Assembly: GCF_048569485.1 (NCBI RefSeq)
Contig: NC_134355.1
Location: forward strand, 659,622,215 to 659,686,214
From: Anomaloglossus baeobatrachus
Taxonomy: Eukaryota; Chordata; Amphibia; Anura; Aromobatidae
DNA length: 64,000 bases
Direction of reading: 5' to 3'
Positions 12,040 through 23,296 of the stretch are shown piece by piece. The position numbers and the translations under genes were made by a program. Positions within the stretch are counted from its first letter, which is position 1. Every line of letters starts with the position of its first letter. The notes beneath the pieces are model-generated. The model saw nothing but the letters and a program-made list of their open reading frames with translations. It was not told the origin of the DNA and made no database searches.

Positions 12040-13123
12040 ACTTGCTTCCTAACAGCTCTCAAGTTTCCACCAGCCCTGCTGAGTATGGGGTGACAGAGAT
12101 GGTTGAGTTTGCATAGCTGTTCAGTCGCACTATAGCCTGGGAATCAGAGGTCTGCTCCAAAGCTGCAATGAGTACAGACAAGGAAGTTATTATTATTTTT
12201 ATTATTATTGATTTATAGAGCACCATTGATTCCATGGTGCTGTACATGAGAAGGGGGTTACATACAGAATACATATACAAGTAACTATAGACAGACTGGT
12301 ACAGAGGGAAGAGGGCCCTGCCCTTGCGGGATTACATTCTAAAGGATTTTTGGGAAAAGACAGTAGGAATGGTTTAGGTTGAGCGTCAAGTACGTATGGT
12401 GGTGGTGTCATTGAAGGTTATAGTCATTTCTGAACAGATGAGTTTTCAGATTCAGTTTGAAGCTTGCGGGTGTAGCAGATAATCTGACGTGTTGAGGTAG
12501 CGAGTTCCATGAGACAGGGGAAATGATCTGCGCAGATGGCCAGAAGCTTTGTGAGTGGGATCCAGGCCCCGATGAAGAAGGTGCTGAGCCTAATCTACAC
12601 CCTCATTTCCAAAAAGTAAATCCTCCTGGTGGAGACAATGGGGAACATGATGAGGAGCACAGATACCTGATTGGAAGGACAACTTTACTATTCGGTCAGG
12701 GCAGGAAGAGGTTGTCTCGGAGGACTCAGGATGAGGGGAATGAAAACACACAGGGTTATTGATGAGGTTGGAGACCACACTTACTGTCAAACCAAAGTCA
12801 GCCAGTCGATGAGGTCAGCAGAGGAGGTGGAGGAGGATGCTACTGACGACGAGGTTACGTTGCGTCTTCCTGGCCAGAGACAAAGTACTGGAAGCACGTC
12901 AACAACTGAATCCTGGACCACAACTTTGACTCTGAGCAGAAGTCGTGTTGGCTATGCAGGTCGCATGGGCTGTAAGCCTTTCCTAGCCTGTGAATTTTTG
13001 GACATCGCAAAGGATCACCCAAGTCATGGAATCTGTAAGATTTGTCAACAATCTGTAAGTAGAAGGCAAAAACTCACACTTTTGAGTACTTCCTCCATGA
13101 AGTATCACATGGATATGAATTGA
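12040..13123 (+). pseudogene. hAT transposase N-terminal and BED zinc-finger region
   Basis: Acidic leader followed by VGYAGRMGCKPFLACEFLDI and SHGICKICQQSVSR, ending in STSSMKYHMDMN. The CxxC (CKIC) and H...H spacing fit a BED-type finger, which binds transposon ends in many hAT transposases. An L2-like repeat (12190-12510) interrupts the leader. A stop follows MDMN and no core follows downstream. Confidence 0.72.
12190..12510 (+). repeat. L2-like/SINE-like dispersed repeat
   Basis: Starts in a TTATTATTA tract, then 'tagagcaccattgattccat' and 'ccctgcccttgcgggattac'. This layout (TAA-type 3' tail, 'gcgc-cat' block, 'agggccctgcc..gcgggctta' block) is that of abundant L2-related or L2-tailed repeats of amphibians and fish. 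A relative in opposite orientation lies at 35444-35692. Confidence 0.6.
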
Positions 13124-15000
13124 CAGCGTGAAGGTGTATTGCTCAGCTTTAGCAACTGTCAACGCAATATGCTTATTTGCCGTTCATTGCATGCATTGTT
13201 GCAGACTACACACAAGGGGCTGCTGTTTTTTTGTATCTGCCTTTGGTCACTATAGCAATATAAAATTGCTTTTCGGGTGTGGACTTGGAGATGCTGTCTA
13301 TGAACAGAAGGAAAAGCTAAAGGTGTGTGTTACAGCAAGGAGCCACCGCGGAAACAGTTCGTTCAATTGTGAGGGGAGTTGTGTTGTACTTTGATGATGA
13401 GCACTGTAACGTCAGTGAGCAGCATCCTGTGCCACAGACCAACATTCTTACGGTGCTGTCTATACTGTTTACCGTGAGAGGAGCGTAAAGTCTGTATTTC
13501 TGGCAACTGGACATCACAGTACCCGGGTACGGTAGGCTGTGCCCAGACAATAATGCGGGCACGCAACACTTTGTTTTATTAGCAAAACACATATCTGTTC
13601 TGGGTAGGCCGACTATATAGACAATAAGACTTGCTGCCTCTGCACTGTCAAATTGTCACGTACAGTTTAAATCATAGAGGGACAGCAACACATGTTTGCA
13701 TTGACTGTTGCTTTTCAAGATTTCCATGACTGTGTTGCAGAGCTGTGTGGTTTGCATTCACACTGTTATCATCTGCATTATCTGTGAGGCTTCAGCTAAC
13801 AAGGGTATTCAGGGGGGGTAATGTGTTTTGTCTATGTTTAGGTAGATAACTTGGAAGCTCTTGTGATGCGCCACTGGTAAGTCGTGTTCGCACACACACA
13901 CACACACACGCACAAACACAATTACTGCTACGCAGAGGGATTAGCAGGTAGTAGGCAACAGAATAGATTGTTCAATTATTTAAATTGTATGCATGGTTCT
14001 TATTGTTTGTTTTGGTAAAGTTAAACAATCATTTATCAACCCAACTGCCTAGAGTCCTTTTCCTGTTGCCTGGTTTTGCTGCATACTGGGGAGCCCACCC
14101 TGTACACGACTTAAAATGAACCATAAGTCGCAATGTGAATTTCACTGCTCTACAATGCGGCCTAGCGTGCCTGTGCAACCACCGCCTGCCCCATCAAGTG
14201 TATCTGCGTGCTCTTCATCCTCTGTGACTGGGGACAGCAGTCACACATGGTTTTTCACACTGAACTTCAACTCCTTTACCCGCAACAGGGAGTGTGATTG
14301 GCAGGTCATCACTTGTTTTGGAAGTGGAAACAGAAGGTATTGTTGAGCTGTCACACATCGAGAGAACCATCATTGGATGCAGGCTACATTATATCCACGC
14401 CTGCACCTTCGTCACAGATTGCCTGGACTACCTGCAGTTAATAATTGCATTCCAGAAATGGAAAGGAGTGTAGAATGCACATGTGTTGTACCTTGCTTGG
14501 CAGCAAAGGAACACTAACTTAGTATTACAGACAATTTTAGGATGGCAGAAAAAGAGTCAGCTCTTTGGGCAAATTAAATAGCGTGGCAAAAGTGGACAGA
14601 TGGGTACAGTGGCCGTGTTCTGTGGGTACCAGGACAGTAAAAGAAGCCTCACTTTCTATCCCTCCTAATGATCAAATGCAGCAAGGAATTCCCTGAGTTT
14701 GCTATAAAATTAGCATAGCAAAATGTGTATTAGGGTAGAATGCAGAGGTGCTTGAGATTGCTTGGCACAAGTGGCACAATAAAGGAGTCCTACAGGCATT
14801 TTTTGTATGCCACTAAGTTGCAGTATTTTTTGCTATCATTATAGCTTATTAAAAACAGAGCAGGAGGGTGTCATGCAGAGGTGCTAGAAATAGCTTGGCA
14901 CCAGTGGGGCACTAATGGAGTACAACAGCCACTTCTTGTATGCCACTAAGTTTACTCAATTTTTGGTATTATAATGGCTTAGTAACAATGAGTTTGAGTG
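13124..15000. other. Non-coding interior of hAT
   Basis: No gene is seen. Contains a short CA tract (about 13893-13912) and sequence grading into the 137-bp tandem array, including diverged units from about 14750. Confidence 0.5.
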
Positions 15001-15815
15001 TACAATGCAGGCAGACGTGCTGCAAATATCTTTGCACTAGTGGGACGATACAGAAGTCCAACAGCCACGTTTAGGATGCCACTAAGTTTCCTCAGTGTTT
15101 GCTAGTATAATGGCTTAGTAACAATGAGTTTGAGTGTGCAATGCAGGCAGAGGTGCTGCAAATATCTGTGCACTAGTGGGACTATACAGAAGTCCAATAG
15201 CCACGTTTAGGATGCCACTAGGTTCACTGACTGTTTGCTAGTATAATGGCTTAGTAACAATGAGTTTGAGTGTGCAATGCAGGCAGACGTGCTGCAAATA
15301 TCTGTGCACTACTGGGACTATACAGAAGTCCAACAGCCACGTTTAGGATGACACTAGGTACACTCAGTGTTTGCTAGTATAATGGCTTAGTAACTATCAG
15401 TTTGAGTGTGCAATGCAGGCAGACGTGCTGCAAATATCTTTGCACTAGTGGGACTATACAGAAGTCCAATAGTCACGTTTAGGATGCCACTAGGTACACT
15501 CAGTGTTTGCTAGTATAATGGCTTAGTAACAATGAGTTTGAGTGTGCAATGCAGGCAGACGTGCTGCAAATATCTGTGCACTACTGGGACGATACAGAAG
15601 TCTAAAAGACACGTTTAGGATGCCACTAGGTACACTGAGTGTTTGCTAGTATAATGGCTTAGTTATAATGAGTTTGAGTGTGCAATGCAGGCAGACGTGC
15701 TGCAAATATCTGTGCACTACTGGGACTATACAGAAGTCCAATAGCCACGTTTAGGATGCCACTAGGTACACTGAGTGTTTGCTAGTATAATGGCTTAGTT
15801 ATAATGAGTTGGAGT
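15000..15815. repeat. 137-bp tandem array, about six units
   Basis: The word 'acgtgctgcaaatatct' and its variants recur at about 15013, 15150, 15287, 15423, 15560 and 15696. Each unit also contains 'gtttaggatgccacta' and 'tataatggcttagt'. More degenerate units lie upstream (14750-15000). The array lies within the right part of the hAT element. Confidence 0.88.
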
Positions 15816-16611
15816 GTGCAGAGGACAGGAGGGTACAGTGCCAGGATTGTGGGGCTCTGGGTAGAGGAATGGAAGCCTGCCTTTCTATTCCCTCCTAATG
15901 GGGAAATGCAGCGAGGAAATCCCTGACCTTAGCTACACAGACGCTGTCTCTGTTTTCAGGACCTGTCACCTATGGCTCTGACCCTGCCGGTACGAGCCCT
16001 TAAAAGGACTGATAGAAAGTGCTCTCCCTAAGCTGTCCAGCGCTGTGTATGGAGCGCATACAGCAGTATCGGCGATAGGACTCAGGACGGAGCTGCGCCA
16101 GTGATGTCTGACACCAAGGACGCAGAAGGCAGATAATGGCGTGCTGGAGGAAAATGTCCGTTTTTATAATGCAGGGACATGTGACATGCAGATCCTATTA
16201 CACATGCCGTTGCTTCTCTGGCTAAAAGTCCACTTAGCTGTGTGTGTGTCTCGGATTGGCTGACATGCTGGCCCTCCCCACTACACGCGCGCGCTTAGGG
16301 AAGGAAGACAAGGAAAAAAAAAAAAATGGCGATCGCCATTATACAAACAGCAGTGATCTGACGGAGCTGTTCCCCCGCACACTATACACTGAAATGTCAT
16401 AATAGTGTGAGTCACAGAGTGATTTACACTATTACAGCGGAAAGCCAGCTAGGAATTAGCTGGTTTTTTGCTGCTAGAACCGTTCTCGAACATTTCTAGA
16501 ACTATCGAGCTTTTGCAAAAAGCTCGAGTTCTAGTTCGATCTAGAACAGGCCCCAAAATCACTCGAGCCGCGAACTGGAGAACCACGAACCATGAACCGC
16601 ACTCAACTCTA

Positions 16612-16619
16612 GTAAAGGC
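16612..16619. repeat. Target site duplication (right) of large hAT
   Basis: GTAAAGGC, identical to 6004-6011. Confidence 0.85.
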
Positions 16620-16905
16620 ACCCTAAGAAATGATTGAGGAATATCAGAAGGTGGGAGGAGAATTATATAAAAGGGAAATATCCAAATCATACAAGGGCAG
16701 CAAAATCTACATCCTAAGAATAAGAATGAAAATTTACTTAAATGGACTCTCTAATTATACACAACTTGATCTCATTTGATCTGCAAATCAATTTATTTAT
16801 TAATTATAAGTCCTCACCACCTAAAATAAAACTCACTAAGCAAATGGAGTAACAGAAGACGGAACACCACTGATGCCTCCATTCTTGAAGACAAATCGAC
16901 AAGTA

Positions 16906-17490
16906 AAGGGCACTTTACACACTGCGATATCGCTACCGATATCGCTAACGAGCGTACCCGCCCCCGTCGGTTTTGCGTCACGGGCAAATCACTGCCCGTG
17001 GCACACAGCATCGCTAACACCCATCACACGGACCTATCTGCCTAGCGACGTCGCTGTGATCGGCTAACCACCTCCTTTCTAAGGGGGCGGTTCGTTCAGC
17101 GTCACAGCGACGTCACAGCTGCATCACTGAACCGCCGCCCAATAGAAGCGGAGGGGCGGAGATGAGCGGGACGTAACATCCCGCCCACCTCCTTCCTTCT
17201 GCATAGCGGCCAGGAGGCAGGTAAGGAGAGGTTCCTCGTTCTTGCGGTGTCACACGCAGCGATGTGTGCTGCCGCAGGAACAAGGAACAACTTTGTTACT
17301 GCTGCAGTAACGATATTTGAGAATGGACCCCCATGTCACCGATGAGCGATTTTGCATGTTTTTGCGACGATGCAAAATCGCTCATACGTGTCACACGCAA
17401 CGGCATCGCTAATGCGGCCGGATGTGCGTCACTAATTCCGTGACCCCAACGACTTCGCATTAGCGATGTTGTAGCGTGTAAAGCCCCCTT
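16906..17490. mobile_element. MITE, family A, copy 2
   Basis: Starts AGGGCACTTTACACACTGCG and ends GCGTGTAAAGCCCCCTT. TA lies at 16904-16905 and 17491-17492. The interior holds the CpG-rich 'gcggaggggcggagatgagc' block shared with the other copies. No coding capacity. Confidence 0.85.
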
Positions 17491-17492
17491 TA

Positions 17493-18050
17493 GAGTCGAA
17501 TGTCTGCTAAAAATGATAACTTAGATGATTTTAAGGATTCTTTTACTCACTGATACAGCTGTCAGACGGTCTCTATCATTTGGCTCCTTATCGGGGAGCT
17601 AGTGATTGTGGAATAATGCAACAGGGTGCAGGGATATTGTTTGTTCTCTCGATGGGAGCCGGTGTGAACTTGGGGCACAGTGATATCCGGTCTGCCCCTC
17701 TTATGCACTTGCCCGTTAATGAATTTCCAACAATAAATCACTATCTGTATATTATTTTCCAGCGTTATAATTATACCATGCAGTATATACTCCATTGTGT
17801 TTGGCAGATTATTGGCACATCTACCCACACCTCTTGGGTTAATTACAGGGTGGAGCTACAGGTGTGATAATCTCCTATGTTGGTAAAAAAAAAAATCTTA
17901 CATGTGCGAAAAACAGAAGAGAGGAGACTGGATCAGCGCTTTCTATTCTTTGTGCTCTGGTCACCACAGGACTCCCGGTAGGATGGCATGTGCTCGATAT
18001 TTTGTTGACTTCTTTGCTCCAGGGTCATTTATAGTCACTACATTAGAACC
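17493..18050. other. Non-coding, upstream of the CTAT array
   Basis: No gene or element boundary recognised. Short open frames on both strands (88-95 codons) lack any motif. Confidence 0.4.
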
Positions 18051-18053
18051 CTG

Positions 18054-18102
18054 ATAATCAGCCATCTATCATTTCCTCTATCTCTATCTATCTATATATC
18101 CC

Positions 18103-18143
<41 letters not shown>

Positions 18144-18198
18144 ATATCCCTCTATCTATCTATCTATCTATCTATCCCTCTATTTATCTATCTATCCC

Positions 18199-18256
<58 letters not shown>

Positions 18257-18258
18257 CC

Positions 18259-18303
<45 letters not shown>

Positions 18304-18310
18304 ATATCCC

Positions 18311-18384
<74 letters not shown>

Positions 18385-18528
18385 CATCTATCTATCTATC
18401 TATCTATCTATCCCTCTATCTATCTATCTATCCCTCTATCTATCTATCTATCTATCTATCTATCCCTCTATTTATCTATCTATCCCTCTATCTATTTATC
18501 TATGTATCCCTCTATCTATCTATCCCTC

Positions 18529-18621
<93 letters not shown>

Positions 18622-18675
18622 CCTCTATCTATCTATCCCTCTATCTATCTATCTATCTATCTATCTATATATCCC

Positions 18676-18728
<53 letters not shown>

Positions 18729-18735
18729 ATATCCC

Positions 18736-18768
<33 letters not shown>

Positions 18769-18775
18769 ATATCCC

Positions 18776-18824
<49 letters not shown>

Positions 18825-19119
18825 ATATCCCTCTATCTATCTATCTATCCCTCTATCTAGCTATCTATCTATCCCTCTATTTATCTATCTATCCCTCTCT
18901 CTATCCTTCTATCTATCTATCTATCTATCTATCCCTCTATCTATCTATCCCTCTATTTATCTATCTATCCCTCTCTCTATCCTTCTATCTATCTATCTAT
19001 CTATCTATCCCTCTATTTATCTATCTATCCCTCTATTTATCTATCTATCCCTCTATCTATTTATCTATCTATCCCTCTATCTATTTATCTATCTATCCCT
19101 CTATCTATCCCTCTATCCC

Positions 19120-19201
<82 letters not shown>

Positions 19202-19203
19202 CC

Positions 19204-19268
<65 letters not shown>

Positions 19269-19332
19269 TTATCCCTCTATCTAGCTATCCCTCTATCTAT
19301 CTATCCCTCTATCTATCTATCTATCTATCTAA
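18054..19332. repeat. CTAT (GATA-type) microsatellite, 1.3 kb
   Basis: Nearly pure (CTAT)n interrupted by recurrent 'ccctctat' and 'atat' variants, which form a higher-order pattern. The 260-codon frame across it (SIYLSIYL repeats) is a translation of the repeat, not a gene. Confidence 0.98.
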
Positions 19333-19379
19333 CCCAAGTGGAACCTTTTATCAGAATTTACCTCTAGAAGATATTTCTA

Positions 19380-19490
19380 CAGCTTTATCAGTCTCCCAAT
19401 ACCTGCTTTAATGAAGCCAAAATTAGCCCAAAACGTTGAATGCACATGTTTAAAAACTAAGTTTAATTGTTTTTCTGCTCAAGATCACCG
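19380..19490 (+). repeat. Penelope-like tail with decayed hammerhead-like motif
   Basis: Contains a pattern resembling the end of hammerhead-bearing Penelope-like repeats: 'taatgaagcc...aaaacgttg' followed by a 'taagtttaattg' tract. The ribozyme core is not consensus, so this is a suggested relic only. Confidence 0.3.
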
Positions 19491-19928
19491 GACTAGTCTG
19501 GGACCACTGCCAGTCAATCACACTGTGCTGTAGTAGCTCACCCACAGCAGTGGGACTGACATACCATCAGTTGCGTAGGGAACGTGGAGGGGAAGAAAAG
19601 CGTCAGCTTTTTTGCCTTCCTGTTGATCTCAGGCAGGGCACAATTAAATTTAGTTGGCACTGCAAAAATCCAGTTTGGTGCCTCCTCCTATACACAGCTT
19701 AAATGGTTTGTGTAATCATCACGTGACCGCTCATATGCAATGTTCATACTTACACAAAAAAACAATTATACACTTGACGGAATAAGCTCTAGGATTAACA
19801 TTCTATAACTTCGAAGTATAGAACAATGAAGTCACTGGACAAGACATATTTTCTTCTTTTGAGAACACAAGAGTTGACTCTTCTATAAGATACTCCCCTT
19901 AGTCAGAATGGTGAAAAATCTTTGTCTA

Positions 19929-20521
19929 AAGCGGGCTTTACACGCTACGATATTGCTAGCAATTGCTAGCGATATCGTACGCAAAAGCACCCGCCCCCGT
20001 CGTGCATACGATTTCGTGTGATCGCTGCCTCAGCGAACACTATCGCTACGGCAGCGTCACACGCACTTACCTGGTCGTCGTCGTCGCTGTGACTGCCGAA
20101 CAATCCCTCCCTCAAGGGGAAGGGACGTTCGGCATCACAGCGACGTCACCGCGACGTCACTAAACGGCCAGCCAATGAAAGCGGAGGGGCAGAGATGAGC
20201 GGGACGTAACATCCCACCCACCTCCTTCCTTCTGCATTGGGGCCGGCGGCAGGTAAGGAGACGTTCCTCGCTCCTGCGGTGTCACACACAGCGATGTGTG
20301 CTGCCGCAGGAGCGACGAATCACATCGATAATCAACCATTACCGATTTTTGGTTTTGGGACGACCTCTCCATGGTGAACGATTTTCACCATTTCTGAGAT
20401 CGCTTAATGTCCCTGGTAAGTATCACACGCTGCGATATCGTTAATGGCGCCGGATATGCGTCACTAACAACGTGACCCCGACGATAAAACATTAACGATA
20501 TCGTAGCGTGTAAAGCCCCTT
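19929..20521. mobile_element. MITE, family A, copy 3
   Basis: Starts AGCGGGCTTTACACGCTACG and ends TAGCGTGTAAAGCCCCT, with TA at 19927-19928 and 20522-20523. The interior shows the shared 'gcggaggggcagagatgagc' block. It lies about 0.3 kb upstream of CYP2 exon 1, inside the likely promoter-proximal region. Confidence 0.87.
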
Positions 20522-20742
20522 TAGGGTTAAAAGCCAATAATTGGTTTTGCAGTTATTTTTGATTACTAGAAGAACTTTCCAAAAATATTCATAAACGTTA
20601 AATAAGTAGAAAATAATTATATAAAGATATCTTGATCTGCTCTACTATTTGTGCAATGTTGGTGATATGAAAGGCGTGTCTGAATCTGAAATGTTATGTA
20701 ATCCTGTGATCATCAGTGGTGAGGAAGGTACATGCCCTCAGC

Positions 20743-20748
20743 TATAAA
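20743..20748 (+). promoter_or_regulatory. Candidate TATA box of the CYP2 gene
   Basis: TATAAA in 'cagctataaaccg', 63 bp upstream of the exon 1 start codon. It would place initiation near 20773 and give a 5' leader of about 30 nt, typical of liver-type CYP2 genes. Support is positional only. Confidence 0.45.
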
Positions 20749-20805
20749 CCGTGCACTGTAATGTAAGGCTCATTTCTCCACCACAGGTATACAGTATCTG
20801 GGAAC

Positions 20806-20988
20806 ATGTGGCCCCTCGATCCAGTCACAGTTCTTCTGTTTCTCATCACATTTATCTTTGTGGCAATTGTTGCACATAAACAGAAGGAACGTGTTCACCC
20901 AAATTATCCTCCTGGTCCAAAACCATGGCCAATAATAGGAAATATTCCCATCCTGAATGTTCAGAAACCTTACTTATCATTTCAAGAG
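20806..20988 (+). CDS. Cytochrome P450 family 2, exon 1
   Basis: Encodes residues 1-61 of a microsomal P450 monooxygenase. Residues 5-22 (DPVTVLLFLITFIFVAIV) are the hydrophobic N-terminal anchor that fixes CYP2 enzymes in the ER membrane. A basic stretch (KQKER) and the proline-rich hinge PPGPKPWPIIGN (35-46) follow, as required for folding. The exon ends in CAAGAG followed by the consensus donor GTAAGA, phase 0. This ATG is chosen because it lies directly before the anchor and 63 bp after a TATAAA. The gene continues at 38525 after a 17.5 kb intron. The next residues, LAKTYGPVY, match the CYP2 exon 2 start (LSKxYGPVF). CYP2K-like enzymes are my nearest guess for subfamily; the heme-binding half lies outside the window. 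Confidence 0.93.
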
Positions 20989-21456
20989 GTAAGATCTGAA
21001 GGTCACTAACATTTATAGGTGTTTCATGTGTACTGTACATAAAAGGGATGCGTGGAATGTCTGTCATGATGACTCTGGGATAGAGGGGAATCGGGGCTCC
21101 TAAGCTGACCCTCAAGCTATGCTATCCCTAACCTCAGGGATACCCCTTATGGTAGAGAGGCCTGAGCCTCTTTCTTGGCCTTGCTCCTGACCAGTCCTGA
21201 TGTTATTCCATCTCCTCCCCTCTGGAAGGGACAGGACAAGGATGTGATGACAACCACAGAAATAGACAGACACGTTAAACCAAACACAGAGGTATAAGAC
21301 AATAAGAGACTAGGAGGAAAACTAGAGCTGAAAGGAAGCAACAAGACAACAGGGCGAAACTCCACAACCACTCCAAGCAAAAAGCAACCCTTTCTCCAGA
21401 AAGTGTGGGACACCAAAGCTCACAGACCAACACAGAATAAGCTATAGCTGTCATCA

Positions 21457-22485
21457 GTGGAAGATTTCATCCAGCATAAATTGGAAGGGAGCTGGGTTAA
21501 AAACTGGCTCAGTGATAGGAAACAAAGGGTGGTTATTAATGGTACGTACTCGGACTGGGTCTCAGTTCATAGTGGGGTACCACAGGGGTCAGTATTGGGC
21601 CCGCTTCTTTTCAACATATTTATAAATGACCTTGTTGGGGGCATGCGGAGTAGAATTTCAATATTTGCAGATGATACTAAACTCTGCAGGGTAATCAATA
21701 CAGAGGAGGATAATTTTATATTACAGGGAGATTTATGTAAATTGGAGGATTGGGCTGAGAAGTGGCAATTGAAGTTTAATGTAGATAAATGTAAGGTCAT
21801 GCACTTGGGTAGAGGAAATAACATTTATGATTATGTACTTAATTGTAGAACACTGGGTAAAACAGACACAGAAAAAGACTTGGGTGTATGGGTGGATGGT
21901 AAACTTCACTTTAGTGGACAGTGTCAGGCAGCTGCTGCCAGGGCTAATAAAATAATGGGATGTATTAAAAGAGGTAGAAGTGTTCATGAAAAAAATATAG
22001 TTCTACCTCTGTACAAGTCACTAGTGCGACCGCACTTAGAATACTGTGTACAATTCTGGTCACCGATATATAAGAAGGACATAGCTGAACTGGAGAGGGT
22101 GCAGAGAAGAGCCACCAAGATTATTAGAGGAATGGGGGGGCTGCAATACCAAGACAGGTTATTAAACTTGGGGTTATTTAGTCTGGAAAAACGAAGGCTT
22201 AGGGGGGATCTAATCACAATGTATAAATATATGAGGGGACAGTACAGAGACCTTTCCAAAGATCTTTTTACACCTAGGCCTGCGACTGGGACACGGGGGC
22301 ATCCGCTACGTCTTGAGGAAAGAAGGTTTAATCATAATCACAGACGAGGATTCTTTAATGTACGAGCAGTGAGACTATGGAACTCTCTGCCGCATGATGT
22401 TGTAATGAGTGATTCACTACTAACATTTAAGCAGAGCCTGGACGCCTTTCTTGAAAAATTTAATATTACCAGTTATGTATATTAG
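21457..22485 (+). pseudogene. CR1-like reverse transcriptase, C-terminal 342 codons
   Basis: Open for 342 codons. Motifs in order: SGVPQGSVLGPLLFNIFIND (RT block 4-5), then the catalytic FADDTKL, then DKCKVMHLG, LGVWVDGKLHFSGQC and LVRPHLEYCVQFWSP. Farther on is LERVQRRATKIIRG, and it ends near LLTFKQSLDAFLEKF. These identify the jockey/CR1 superfamily. The endonuclease and N-terminal RT blocks are absent through 5' truncation. The first ATG is not the family start; it only opens the remaining frame. The frame itself shows no stop or frameshift, implying a fairly young insertion, but the copy cannot mobilise itself. Confidence 0.9.
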
Positions 22486-22643
22486 ATTTTATGACAGGGT
22501 GTTGATCCAGGGAACTAGTCTGATTGCCGGATGTGGAGTCAGGAAGGAAATTTTTTCCCCATTGGAACTTGTTTGCCACATTGGGTTTTTTTTGCCTTCC
22601 TCTGGATCAACATGTTAGGCTACGGGTTGAACTAGATGGACTA

Positions 22644-23237
22644 AGGCGGGCTTTGCACACTGCGACATCGCAGGTGCGATGTCGGTGGGGTCAAATTGAA
22701 AATGACGCACTTCCGGCATCGCATGCGACATCGCAGTGTGTAAAGGCTGGATGATACGATTAACGAGCGCAAAAGCGTCGTTATCGTATCATCGGTGCAG
22801 CGTCGGCGTAATCCATGATTACGCTGACGCGACGGTCCGATGTTGTTCCTCGCTCCTGCGGCAGCACACATCGCTGTGTGTGAAGCCGCAGGAGCGAGGA
22901 ACATCTCCTACCGGCCTCACTGCGGCTTCCGTAGGATATGCGGAAGGAAGGAGGTGGGCAGGATGTTTACATCCTGCTCATCTCCGCCCCTCCGCTCCGA
23001 TTGGCCGCCTGCCGTGTGACGTCACAGTGACGCCGCACGACCCGCCCCCTTAACAAGGAGGCGGGCCGCCGGCCACAGGGACGTCGCACGGCAGGTGAGT
23101 GTGTGTGTGAAGCTGGCGTAGCGATAATTTTCGCTACGCCAGCTATCACCATATATCGCTGCTGCGACGGGGGCGGGCACTATCGCACTCGGCATCGCAG
23201 CATCGGGCTGCGATGTCGCAGTGTGCAAAGCCCGCCT
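22644..23237. mobile_element. MITE, family A, copy 4 (nested in LINE)
   Basis: Perfect terminal inverted repeats of about 29 bp starting AGGCGGGCTTTGCACACTGC, with flanking TA at 22642-22643 and 23238-23239. It is the best-preserved copy of the family in the window. It sits in the 3' UTR of the CR1-like LINE and so post-dates it. Interior shows 'ctcatctccgcccctccgct'. Confidence 0.92.
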
Positions 23238-23296
23238 TAGAGTCTCCCTTCAACCTTAAAAACTATGATACTATGATACTATGATACTATGATACG

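Larger units (their letters stand above)
6012..16611 (+). mobile_element. hAT DNA transposon, 10.6 kb, rearranged
   Basis: Left end TAGAGATGAGCG and right end complementary to TAGAGTTGAGTGCG form imperfect terminal inverted repeats. Perfect 8-bp duplications GTAAAGGC flank them. Inside are decayed hAT transposase segments, all on + but in the order C-terminal dimerisation region (6376-6606), catalytic core (7805-10260), then N-terminal/BED region (12040-13123). This is the reverse of the usual module order. It also contains a six-fold 220-bp tandem array, a 137-bp tandem array, an L2-like repeat (12190-12510), and a dispersed repeat (8690-9100). It is nonfunctional as it stands. The fragments resemble vertebrate hAT (Ac-like, BED-finger) transposases; I infer anuran origin. 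Confidence 0.82.
21440..23296 (+). mobile_element. CR1-like LINE, 5'-truncated, with nested MITE
   Basis: Encodes the C-terminal half of a reverse-transcriptase protein, then a 3' UTR and a tail of GATACTAT-type 8-bp repeats (23261-23296). 5' truncation and a short-repeat tail are hallmarks of CR1/L2-group non-LTR retrotransposons. The 3' UTR is interrupted by a family A MITE (22644-23237): 'gttgaactagatggac' lies before it and 'gagtctcccttcaacc' after. This shows the LINE inserted first. The left boundary is approximate. Confidence 0.85.

Noticed and set aside
18502-19284. 260-codon open frame (SIYLSIYL repeats)
   Set aside because: It is the translation of a CTAT microsatellite; no start context, domain or non-repeat sequence.
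21147-21416. 89-codon minus-strand frame just downstream of exon 1
   Set aside because: No motif, no supporting signals; ordinary chance frame in intron 1.
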